Positions 1 to 6,372 of a stretch of DNA of 8,564 nucleotides are shown here, one piece after another. The notes beneath the pieces were generated by a model. That model had not been told where the DNA came from. It was given only the letters and a program-made list of their open reading frames with translations, and did not search any database. Every line of letters starts with the position of its first letter. Positions within the stretch are counted from its first letter, which is position 1. Location of the stretch: NCBI GenBank assembly GCA_903835275.1, contig CAILMK010000729.1, positions 1-8,564 of the forward strand, given 5' to 3'. Position numbers and translations under genes: made by a program. Source of the stretch: an uncultured bacterium. GTDB taxonomy: Bacteria > Bacteroidota > Bacteroidia > CAILMK01.

Positions 1-98
1 AAATATGTGAATTATACAACTTTTTCTAAAAGATATGTAAACGCTTTTGTTTAAATTTTGTGCAAATTTGTAATTACACATTTTTTACAAGCTAAGTT

Positions 99-449
99 AT
101 GAACAAGAAAGAAGTTAACGAAGGCGCTCATGGTGCGGATAAATCCCTGGATAAAAGCAATCCTCTTCCGGGTTATCCTGTTTACCCTGCAAGTGATGAT
201 ATATATGCCAATTCCCGTGAAGTAAACCTGGATCCGGACGATATTTTTTCCGCGAAAACTCCAAATGAAAGAGCCGGAACTGACAATGAAAAGGATTTTG
301 ACGAGGATGAATCCGGAGATGATCTGGACGTGCCGGGTTCTGAACTGGACGATGACCAGGAGGAAGTTGGAAGTGAAGACGAAGAGAATAATTACTACAG
401 CCTTGGTGGAGACGACCATAATGACCTTGAAGAAGATAGGGGCGAATAG
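99..449 (+). CDS. Conserved small acidic protein of unknown function
   Basis: Encodes 116 aa from an ATG; no Shine-Dalgarno sequence is visible, as usual in this phylum. By my count 38 residues are Asp or Glu and only 9 are Lys or Arg, so the protein is strongly anionic. It has no signal peptide, membrane segment or cysteine and is probably soluble, cytoplasmic and partly disordered. Two blocks look constrained: a Pro/Tyr stretch at about residues 22-36 (PLPGYPVYPASDDIY) and a C-terminal block at about 80-112 containing PGSELDD, GSEDEENNYYSLGGDDH and DLEED. I recall similar small proteins in many Bacteroidota genomes, always of unknown function; this is memory, not a search. It is followed by 94 nt before the polyketide synthase, so co-transcription is possible but not shown. 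The reading frame is favoured over overlapping frames by the low-complexity acidic composition and the conserved-looking C-terminus. No function is assigned. Confidence 0.8.
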   Translation: MNKKEVNEGAHGADKSLDKSNPLPGYPVYPASDDIYANSREVNLDPDDIFSAKTPNERAGTDNEKDFDEDESGDDLDVPGSELDDDQEEVGSEDEENNYYSLGGDDHNDLEEDRGE

Positions 450-496
450 GCAGAAAATATTCCTGCAATGGAAGGTTAGGATAGAAACATATTCTC

Positions 497-504
497 TATC
501 TTGC
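497..504 (+). promoter_or_regulatory. Possible degenerate -7 box upstream of the type III PKS gene
   Basis: TATCTTGC lies 40 nt before the ATG at 544. It resembles the Bacteroidota -7 consensus TAnnTTTG but lacks one T, and I see no TTG -33 element at the expected distance upstream. It would allow the polyketide operon to be transcribed separately from the acidic-protein gene. Weak evidence. Confidence 0.2.
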
Positions 505-543
505 AAATCAATTTTTCACAAAGCACACATCAATATTCCCTGA

Positions 544-1608
544 ATGCCTTCATTAGCAGCAATATCCACGATAGATTTTCCGTTTAAAATTGATCAACAG
601 CAAGTAAAGGAGCGGGCGAAGGAATTGTTTTTGCCGTCCTTTCCTCAAGTGGAAAGGATGCTGAGTGCTTTTGATAATACGGAGATAAAAACCCGTAATT
701 TCTGCAAACCGCTTTCGTATTATTCTGATCCGCACAGTTTTCAGGATCAGAATCTGGAATATATCAAGATATCCCTGGAGTATTCCGTAAAAGCTATTGA
801 AGCATGTCTTTCCTCTGCGAAAATTGAGAAGGCTGAAATCACAGATATAATTTTTATTTCTTCCACAGGTCTTGCGACTCCCAGCCTGGATGCGCTCATC
901 ATAAATGAAATGAAACTGAACCGGCATATCAATCGTATCCCGGTTTTTGGACTCGGTTGTGCAGGTGGGGTAGGAGGGTTTTCAAAGGCAAATATTTTAG
1001 CCAGGGAAAATCCGGATGCCGTTGTTTTGCTTGTGGCAGTCGAATTATGTTCGCTGACTTTTTTACGGCACGATTACAGCAAAAGTAATTTCATAGGATC
1101 AAGTTTATTTGCAGATGGTGTGGCTGCATGCATTATCAAGGGAGATAATTATACACCGAAAACAAAAAACACTATTTCATTTCTTGCCACCCAAAGTAAC
1201 TTATATTACGATACACTGGATGTAATGGGATGGGAATTTCTCGACAAGGGATTCAAAGTTTTGTTTTCGCAGGATATTCCAAAAATCATAGCTAAAAATA
1301 TTCCGGGCGATCTTTCCATATTTTTAGATAAAAACGGATTGAAGCTTTCCGATATAAAGAATTTTATTTTTCATCCCGGCGGGAAAAAAGTACTGACAGC
1401 TTATGAAGAAGCCTTGCCAGTGGAAGGTGATTTTCTAAAAAACACCAGGGAAGTCATGAATGATAATGGCAATATGTCCAGTCCTACGGTTTTGTACGTT
1501 CTTGACAAGTTTTTTAGTGAAGGCTATGAAGATGGATATGGATTGATGATGTCCATGGGACCCGGTTTTTCGAGTGAAATGGCTTTGGTACAAATGAAAA
1601 CAAACTGA
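544..1608 (+). CDS. Type III polyketide synthase (chalcone/stilbene synthase family)
   Basis: Encodes 354 aa, the usual length for a bacterial type III PKS: a homodimeric thiolase-fold enzyme that condenses malonyl-CoA onto an acyl-CoA starter and cyclises the product without an acyl carrier protein. The full catalytic triad is visible: Cys139 in FGLGCAGGVGG, His277 in FIFHPGGKK and Asn310 in NGNMSSPTVL. Other family landmarks are STGLATPSLDALI (107-119) and the C-terminal GPGFSSEMALV (339-349). The next gene starts 2 nt downstream and encodes an ICMT/YpbQ-type methyltransferase. This matches the Bacillus subtilis BpsA-BpsB arrangement, where the PKS makes long-chain alkylpyrones that are then O-methylated. 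An alkylpyrone or alkylresorcinol product from a fatty acyl starter is therefore inferred; starter and ring type cannot be read from sequence. It differs from the DarA/DarB route, which makes dialkylresorcinols with a ketosynthase. The ATG gives a standard N-terminus for the family. Confidence 0.93.
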   Translation: MPSLAAISTIDFPFKIDQQQVKERAKELFLPSFPQVERMLSAFDNTEIKTRNFCKPLSYYSDPHSFQDQNLEYIKISLEYSVKAIEACLSSAKIEKAEITDIIFISSTGLATPSLDALIINEMKLNRHINRIPVFGLGCAGGVGGFSKANILARENPDAVVLLVAVELCSLTFLRHDYSKSNFIGSSLFADGVAACIIKGDNYTPKTKNTISFLATQSNLYYDTLDVMGWEFLDKGFKVLFSQDIPKIIAKNIPGDLSIFLDKNGLKLSDIKNFIFHPGGKKVLTAYEEALPVEGDFLKNTREVMNDNGNMSSPTVLYVLDKFFSEGYEDGYGLMMSMGPGFSSEMALVQMKTN

Positions 1609-1610
1609 GG

Positions 1611-2105
1611 ATGGCATTTATACTTTTTATTTCCTTTATAATTTTTCTTCGCATTGCAGAACTGTTTTATTCCAAAAGCAATGAAAAATGGTTGTTGGGA
1701 AACGGTGCCATGGAATATGGAAAGAATCATTATCCGTTTATGGTTGCATTGCATGTTTCCTTTCTGATTTCTCTGATCGTTGAATATTATCTGCAACCTG
1801 TGCATTCCGTCAGTTTATTTCTTATTATTTTTTATCTCTTACTCCTTGTTTTCAAGGCCTGGGTTGTTCTTTCTCTGGGTAAATTCTGGAATACAAAAAT
1901 TTATCATATCGCTTCCTTTTCCCTGGTAAAAAAAGGGCCATATAAATTTATCAAGCATCCCAATTATATAATTGTGATTATCGAAATAGCAGTGATTCCA
2001 CTTGCATTCCATCTTTATTATACAGCAGTAATTTTTAGTTTTCTTAACGCAATCATGTTGTACGTAAGGATCCGTGAAGAAAACAAAGCACTGGATATTC
2101 ATTAG
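1611..2105 (+). CDS. Isoprenylcysteine carboxyl methyltransferase (ICMT)/YpbQ-family membrane methyltransferase
   Basis: Encodes 164 aa, very hydrophobic, with about five predicted membrane segments (roughly residues 1-19, 42-60, 67-89, 119-135 and 136-152). Family motifs are visible: RIAEL followed by SNEKWLLGNGAMEYG (14-37), then KKGPYKFIKHPNYI (107-120), which contributes to the S-adenosylmethionine site in ICMT-fold enzymes, and RIREENKAL (153-161), the usual C-terminal Glu-Glu signature. These point to the bacterial YpbQ/BpsB branch, which O-methylates alkylpyrones, rather than a protein C-terminal methyltransferase. The ATG lies 2 nt after the PKS stop codon, so the two genes are almost certainly translationally coupled. 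GAGG sits directly against the start and is too close to act as a normal ribosome-binding site. The role as tailoring enzyme for the polyketide, acting in the inner membrane on a lipophilic substrate, is inferred from family and position. Confidence 0.87.
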   Translation: MAFILFISFIIFLRIAELFYSKSNEKWLLGNGAMEYGKNHYPFMVALHVSFLISLIVEYYLQPVHSVSLFLIIFYLLLLVFKAWVVLSLGKFWNTKIYHIASFSLVKKGPYKFIKHPNYIIVIIEIAVIPLAFHLYYTAVIFSFLNAIMLYVRIREENKALDIH

Positions 2106-2117
2106 TGTTAAAAAAAA

Positions 2118-2148
2118 CAAAGCCACTTCAAGGGGAGAAGCAGCTTTG
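2118..2148. terminator. Bidirectional intrinsic terminator between convergent genes
   Basis: An imperfect hairpin: six base pairs (CAAAGC/GCTTTG), a 2x2 internal mismatch, three more pairs (CTT/AAG) and a 9-nt loop. On the minus strand the stem is followed at once by eight T residues, a good rho-independent terminator for the surface-protein genes. On the plus strand it is followed by CACGTTTTT, a weaker terminator for the PKS-methyltransferase operon. Its position between two convergent stop codons (2105 and 2171) fits. Confidence 0.7.
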
Positions 2149-2170
2149 CACGTTTTTGAAAGTATTGCAA

Positions 2171-3595
2171 TTAATATTTCAAAATCCTTTTAACAATCAA
2201 TCCGTTTTCATCCTGTAAGCTTAGTGAATAAATTCCCTGCGCCAGTCCGTGCGTTTCGAGGTTAATGGACGATACTCCGGTTATGAAGCTTATGTTTTTT
2301 TCAAGCAGGAGTTTTCCCTGCATATCAATCATGCGTATGCTTACAGTAGTTGGTTTTTCATAGTAGATCAAAGCCTCTATTTTTTCTGAAGAAGCATTGT
2401 ACCATGCTTTAAATGTATTTTGATTTTCTGTACCCATTACAAGCTTTTTTATTTCTGAATACTCATAATTTCCGTTGTAATCCACTTGTTTTAATCGGTA
2501 ATACAATATGGGATTGCTTATTATTCCGAACAGATCTTTATATTGGTAATCGTGAATGCTATTGGTGGTTCCATTTCCTGCAACTTCAGCTATTTTCTCA
2601 AATTGTTTTCCATCGGCGGAACGTTCTATATCAAAATGGTCATTATTTATTTCTGATGCTGTTTCCCAATTCAATAGTGCAGTTTCGCTATTGAATAAGC
2701 GCGCATCGAATGCAAGTAATTCAACCGGCAAGGGATGCAGAATACTTGCTGCGGTAATTTTGCCAAGTGTATCGATGCTGGCGGTAATCGTATTCAATGT
2801 TGCATCGCGTAAAGTATAGCCGTCATATTCCCATTTTCCTACAACTCTTTTTCTGTATACTGCAAGATCGCTTTCCGTGATGGAATTCAGTTCATGGTCG
2901 AAATAATGGAGCACAACAGTGCTTCCGGTAACTCCATTATTAGTAGGAGTAATATCAAAATATCGCTGTATGGACTGGTATCCATTCCCGCTGAGATGAG
3001 CGCCTGTAGTACGGACGACTGTAGTCATGCCGGGAGTTAAACTTCCGGGATTTATTTCAATGCCCAATCCTCCAAATGTATCATTAATTCCAAGAGGTAA
3101 ATATTTTGTCATTTGCGCGGTGCCAAGGAGATAATTATTTTCATCTTCATTGATAATTGCCTGCGAATCTAAAGTGACGGTATATACGCCTGAATTCAGA
3201 ACTCCATTAACGACATTTAAGTGAGAAAGAATCTTCGCATTATCAGTTAATGATTTATTCCCGCCGCCTGTTATTCCCACATAGTGAAAATTTAATCCGG
3301 CAATATTTTGTGCTGATGCTCCTGAAAAAAGTACGCTGTCATTACCATTGTAAAATGTATTCGTGCTTTTAACCAGGTCGCCGGTCAGGTTTAGTATTCC
3401 GTCATTGTGTATATAGGGATACTTTGTTCCGTTGTCAGTATTTCCAAATCCTCCGCTAATGTATAGCGTTTCGTTATTTGAAATATAAATGGTGTCACCA
3501 TTATTATTGAGCAGCTGCGCCCTTGCAGATAAGGCAGTCAGAATGCAAACTGATAATATCAACCCCAGGCGTATATAGAAATTTGTTTTACTCAT
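2171..3595 (-). CDS. T9SS type A sorting domain-containing secreted protein
   Basis: Encodes 474 aa. Residues 1-26 form a Sec signal peptide (hydrophobic core LGLILSVCILTALS, cleavage after ARA before Gln27). Residues 27-285 are a beta-rich, Asn/Gly/Thr-rich region without a recognised enzymatic motif; ISNNETLYISGGF and HNDGILNLTGD suggest a repetitive beta-strand fold. From 289 the common Bacteroidota module LPVELLAFDA...LLNWETASEINNDHFDIERSADG...YYRLKQVDYNG extends to about 387; it is a fibronectin-like linker frequently found just before T9SS sorting domains. Residues about 395-474 form the type A C-terminal sorting domain, with IRMIDMQGKLLLEKN, GLAQGIYSLSL and the terminal KRILKY. The protein is therefore expected to cross the outer membrane by the type IX system and be released or anchored at the surface. 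It lies 36 nt downstream of the 822-aa repeat protein on the same strand, with no promoter visible in the gap, so co-transcription is likely. The biological role is unknown. Confidence 0.88.
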   Translation of the reverse strand: MSKTNFYIRLGLILSVCILTALSARAQLLNNNGDTIYISNNETLYISGGFGNTDNGTKYPYIHNDGILNLTGDLVKSTNTFYNGNDSVLFSGASAQNIAGLNFHYVGITGGGNKSLTDNAKILSHLNVVNGVLNSGVYTVTLDSQAIINEDENNYLLGTAQMTKYLPLGINDTFGGLGIEINPGSLTPGMTTVVRTTGAHLSGNGYQSIQRYFDITPTNNGVTGSTVVLHYFDHELNSITESDLAVYRKRVVGKWEYDGYTLRDATLNTITASIDTLGKITAASILHPLPVELLAFDARLFNSETALLNWETASEINNDHFDIERSADGKQFEKIAEVAGNGTTNSIHDYQYKDLFGIISNPILYYRLKQVDYNGNYEYSEIKKLVMGTENQNTFKAWYNASSEKIEALIYYEKPTTVSIRMIDMQGKLLLEKNISFITGVSSINLETHGLAQGIYSLSLQDENGLIVKRILKY

Positions 3596-3631
3596 AATCT
3601 TACGTTTTAATTGTAAAAAATTTCTAAAAGT

Positions 3632-6100
3632 CTATTGTTTGTAAACAATGGTTACTACTATGCCTTTTGAAAGGATATTGCCGGAGTTGCTGCTTTGGTT
3701 CCAGATGTATATGTTGCTTCCGTTGATGTACCAGTTAAATTCATATCCGGCTGATCCCTGATAGGAGGGAGGGATATAACTATTCGCTGCGTAGGCTACC
3801 ATTACGTTAACTGAAATTATTTTTGAGGCAGTAACGCCATGGGCAATGCTGACAGATGCCCCTTGTGAAGATGCTGTGGTTCCTGTCAATTCTATCATTT
3901 TTATTGCAGGGGAAGTGGAAGATCCAAGCATGGTATATCCGTCTACTTCAAGTGCTGCATTTGGTGCGCTGGTTCCTATGCCCACGTTTGTGTTGCTATT
4001 ACCCAATACAAGGGAATTGCTTTGGGAAACTTTCGCATTGTATCCAATGGCTGTTGCATTGGTTAGTCCCGTTGCAGAAGCATCTGCACTATCGCCGATA
4101 AAAGTATTTTGTGATCCGTTATAAGATGATCCAGCGGATGTGCCGACGGCTGTATTGCTGTATCCTGTTGTATTTGAATTCCCTGTATTTTTTCCTATAT
4201 CAATATTATTCGCACCTGTGCTGGAACTGCCTGAATTAGGGCCCAAAAGCAAACTGTTGTTTTTATAAGTTAATACACGCGTTCCACCACTAAGCAAAGT
4301 ATCGGAATTGATGGCTCCGCTTACATCCAGCCTATAGGCGGGCGATGATTTATTGATCCCTATATTGGTACTGCTGTTTCCAAGTACCAAAGAATTGCTG
4401 CTGCTCACTTTTGCATTATATCCAACAGCAGTGGCATTGTACAAGCCTGATGTACCGGCATCGGCGCTATCGCCTAAGAAAGTGTTCCAATTGCCGTTGT
4501 ATTTTGCTCCTGCGGAAATACCAATGCCTACATTGCTATGTCCTGTTGTAGTCGAGAAGCCCGCATCCAATCCTGCAAATACATTGTAAGAACCCGACAT
4601 AGTAGAACTGCCTGTATTTGGTCCCAGGTAAATACTTGCATTTTTCATATAAAGGGCCCTTGCGCCTCCCAGCAGAAAGGTGTCGGCGCTAACGGATCCC
4701 TTAACATCCAGTTTGAATGCCGGTGTTGAAGTTCCTATACCTACATCAACTCCATTGCCAAGAATGATGCTGTTGCTTTTGCTCACCGTAGTACTCCAGC
4801 CTATTGCAACTGCATTGTTGTATGTAGAAAATGTATTTGCATCTGCGCTGTCTCCTATGAAAATGTTATGGGTGCCTTTATCATGATAGCCTGCTCTGTA
4901 TCCAAGATTTGTATTATAGCTGCCCGTAAAATTATCATGTCCGGCTTCAAATCCGAGTGAAGAATTTCCTGTTCCCGTAGTAGTATTGTAATTTGCTCCG
5001 CCACCATAGAGCGTATTATAGCTTCCTGAAGTATTTTCATGTCCCGTATTTATTCCGGAAAATGTATTGTATTGTCCCGTGTTATTAGCATATCCTGCTG
5101 AAGTCCCTATCATTGTGTTTCTTTGACCGGTGGTCGCCTGTCCTGCCAGGTAACCTATGCAGGTATTGAAATCACTGGTGGTGTTGGTTTGTCCTGCATA
5201 TGCTCCCATGAAGGTGTTTCCAGCTCCTGAAGTGTTGCTAACTCCTGCAGCATAACCATCAAAACTATTAACGAAGCCGCTGGTATTATTATAACCTGCC
5301 TCATATCCAATGAAGTTATTATAACTGGCTGTTGACATTGTAAATCCTGCTCCGGCACCGATAGCGATATTTCTTTGTCCTGTTGTATTTGAAATGCCTG
5401 CGGCATAGCCAATAAATATATCGTAAACACCTGAGGTATTATTAAATCCTGCCTCATATCCGCTAAAATTATTGGCAGTTCCATCGATATTATTGTAACC
5501 AGCGCCATACCCTTCAAAGGCATTGCTGTTTCCTATAGTGTTGTGCTGTCCTGCAGCGTATCCTCCAAAAAAGTTGTATCCTCCTGTGGAGACTGTTCCG
5601 GTCCTGGCACCCACGTGCACTTCGGTCAATTTGCTGTTTAATATTGTATGGCCACCACTCATGAAGCTATCTCCCTGAATGGCACCTGTTACATCCAGTT
5701 GGTAAGCGGGCACTTTCCCAATGCCTACACTATCAGTACTATGCGTTAATGTGGTTGCGCCGCCGCTTCTTTTCCAGTAATTTGGGATACTTGAAGTGCC
5801 TTGAACTCCTTTCCACGTGCTCCCGTCATAATACATCATGTATAATGAATCAAGATCAAAAATAAGCAGCCCTTTGGGAGGGCTGCTTATAGAAGTGCGC
5901 TGACTGGCGGTCAAACGCGGTAACAGCAAGCCCTTACTTGTGGAGGAAAGGTCGAGAATTGCATTGCTGTTGGGGCTGGTAGTACCAATACCAACCTGGC
6001 TATAGGCAAAACACGGTAATATGCATGCGAGAAGCAAAAAACTTCCCACCTTAGTTATTTTATAAATGAATTTTTGAGAATGTCTGTAAATGTGTCTCAT
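3632..6100 (-). CDS. Exported nested-repeat surface protein, tail-fibre/YadA-head-like
   Basis: Encodes 822 aa. A signal peptide ends near residue 34 (core GSFLLLACILPCFAYS, then QVGIG); LLAC at 23-26 resembles a lipobox but its hydrophobic run is too short to prefer. Residues 35-100 carry the Bacteroidota N-terminal phrase VGIGTTSPN...LDLSSTSKGLLLPRLTASQR...GLLIFD. Then come three modules, each starting VGIG/IGI...P-A-(Y/F)-x-LDV-x-G and ending GDSADA...SNS-(L/I)-(V/I)-LGN: A 125-452, B 453-579, C 580-705. Within them a 17-residue motif (NTFIGYxAGxxNTTGxx type) is iterated, about 15 times in A and 3 each in B and C. A fourth VGIG start (706) leads to a distinct ~100-aa C-terminal domain. No T9SS sorting domain and no peptidase S74 chaperone domain is present. 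Repeats of this style form beta-rolls in trimeric fibres and adhesins, so a surface or fibre role is inferred. A -7 box lies 23 nt upstream. Confidence 0.85.
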   Translation of the reverse strand: MRHIYRHSQKFIYKITKVGSFLLLACILPCFAYSQVGIGTTSPNSNAILDLSSTSKGLLLPRLTASQRTSISSPPKGLLIFDLDSLYMMYYDGSTWKGVQGTSSIPNYWKRSGGATTLTHSTDSVGIGKVPAYQLDVTGAIQGDSFMSGGHTILNSKLTEVHVGARTGTVSTGGYNFFGGYAAGQHNTIGNSNAFEGYGAGYNNIDGTANNFSGYEAGFNNTSGVYDIFIGYAAGISNTTGQRNIAIGAGAGFTMSTASYNNFIGYEAGYNNTSGFVNSFDGYAAGVSNTSGAGNTFMGAYAGQTNTTSDFNTCIGYLAGQATTGQRNTMIGTSAGYANNTGQYNTFSGINTGHENTSGSYNTLYGGGANYNTTTGTGNSSLGFEAGHDNFTGSYNTNLGYRAGYHDKGTHNIFIGDSADANTFSTYNNAVAIGWSTTVSKSNSIILGNGVDVGIGTSTPAFKLDVKGSVSADTFLLGGARALYMKNASIYLGPNTGSSTMSGSYNVFAGLDAGFSTTTGHSNVGIGISAGAKYNGNWNTFLGDSADAGTSGLYNATAVGYNAKVSSSNSLVLGNSSTNIGINKSSPAYRLDVSGAINSDTLLSGGTRVLTYKNNSLLLGPNSGSSSTGANNIDIGKNTGNSNTTGYSNTAVGTSAGSSYNGSQNTFIGDSADASATGLTNATAIGYNAKVSQSNSLVLGNSNTNVGIGTSAPNAALEVDGYTMLGSSTSPAIKMIELTGTTASSQGASVSIAHGVTASKIISVNVMVAYAANSYIPPSYQGSAGYEFNWYINGSNIYIWNQSSNSGNILSKGIVVTIVYKQ
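3986..4744 (-). repeat. Two tandem ~127-codon modules inside the surface-protein gene
   Basis: Module B (4364-4744, residues 453-579) and module C (3986-4363, residues 580-705) are collinear. Both run from VGIG or IGIN with PAxxLDVxG, through xDTxLxGGxR and LGPNxGSS, to GDSADA, NATA(V/I)GYNAKVS and SNSLVLGN. Protein similarity is high while the DNA has visibly diverged at third positions, so the duplication is old and the protein is kept under selection rather than being a recent slippage product. Confidence 0.85.
4853..5563 (-). repeat. 51-bp (17-residue) tandem coding repeat array
   Basis: The glycine that opens the GYxAG-type motif occurs at residues 180, 197, 214, 231, 248, 265, 282, 299, 316, 332, 349, 366, 383 and 400, then at 416 in GDSAD. 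The spacing is 17 in all but two steps, which are 16. The fixed part is about N-T-F-I-G-Y-x-A-G with N-T-(T/S)-G between copies. Unit identity is moderate at protein level and lower at DNA level. Confidence 0.9.
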
Positions 6101-6122
6101 AGCATGTGGATTTAGTAGAATT

Positions 6123-6130
6123 CAAAACTA
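6123..6130 (-). promoter_or_regulatory. Bacteroidota -7 box for the surface-protein operon
   Basis: Read on the minus strand the sequence is TAGTTTTG, a full match to the TAnnTTTG consensus, ending 22 nt before the ATG at 6100. That implies a short 5' leader. No TTG -33 element stands out at 17-20 nt upstream, so the match is only half a promoter. Confidence 0.45.
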
Positions 6131-6156
6131 CGTTCGCTCTGAAGCTTTAAAACTCA

Positions 6157-6191
6157 CAAAAAAGTAGTAATTGTGTGGTACTACTTTTTTG
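6157..6191. repeat. Perfect 13-bp inverted repeat with A/T-tract ends
   Basis: Arms 6157-6169 and 6179-6191 (CAAAAAAGTAGTA and its exact complement) enclose a 9-nt loop. An A run on the left and a T run on the right give it the form of a symmetric terminator, but the stem is GC-poor. It lies upstream of the -7 box of the minus-strand operon and directly abuts the GC-rich palindrome at 6192. Confidence 0.7.
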
Positions 6192-6317
6192 GCGAGGGGT
6201 GTAAAACCCCTCGCTGTGTGAATGTTAAAGCATACTGGTCTAAAGCGAGGGGTTTTATACCCCTCGCCCGAAACGAACGAATCCCTTAGCTTAATGACAT
6301 TGGGTTTTATACCCTCG
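6192..6317. repeat. Intergenic palindromic (REP-like) cluster, GCGAGGGGT family
   Basis: Two perfect 9-bp hairpins share the same arms, GCGAGGGGT and ACCCCTCGC. They lie at 6192-6214 (loop GTAAA) and 6245-6267 (loop TTTAT), with starts 53 nt apart. A partial third copy, GGGTTTTATACCCTCG, is at 6302-6317 and matches the second copy through its loop. The pattern resembles the short extragenic palindromes common in Bacteroidota genomes. No transposase is adjacent. Lying between divergent genes, the cluster is not placed as a transcription terminator for either. Confidence 0.75.
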
Positions 6318-6344
6318 ATATGAATAACCACCGTAGATTTTAAC

Positions 6345-6352
6345 TAACTTTG
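6345..6352 (+). promoter_or_regulatory. Bacteroidota -7 box for the CorC/methyltransferase operon
   Basis: TAACTTTG is a full match to TAnnTTTG, 20 nt before the ATG at 6373. Transcription would start near 6357-6360, leaving a leader of about 15 nt. This placement favours ATG 6373 over TTG 6364 as the start codon. No clear -33 TTG is present at the usual distance. Confidence 0.45.
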
Positions 6353-6372
6353 AGGCAAATATTTTGAATCTG

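Noticed and set aside
52..70. Promoter-like and palindromic sequence before the acidic-protein gene (TAAATTTTG, then CAAATTTG)
   Set aside because: Both differ from TAnnTTTG by an insertion or a mismatch, and such AT-rich matches are expected by chance here.
51..506. Long minus-strand open frame opposite the acidic-protein gene
   Set aside because: The complement of a GA-rich acidic coding strand naturally gives long open frames rich in Phe/Ile/Val. It has no coherent domain, while the plus-strand frame has conserved-looking blocks.
3634..3649. 16-bp palindrome (ATTGTTT-GT-AAACAAT) at the stop codon of the repeat protein
   Set aside because: Seven AT-rich base pairs with a 2-nt loop are not stable enough to call a terminator, and most of it is coding sequence.
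4853..5563. CRISPR array, suggested by the regular 51-bp periodicity
   Set aside because: The periodicity is in frame inside a long coding sequence, units are diverged at DNA level, and there are no identical repeats with unique spacers.
3632..6100. Prophage tail-fibre gene
   Set aside because: The repeats resemble fibre proteins, but it has a Sec signal peptide, its neighbour is a T9SS cargo gene, and no phage structural genes or S74 domain are present.
6128..6331. A 67-codon minus-strand open frame in the divergent intergenic region
   Set aside because: Its coding span is made up almost entirely of the hairpin cluster (its peptide contains translated copies of the palindromes), and it covers the promoter region of the adjacent gene. 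It is best read as an open frame created by the repeats.
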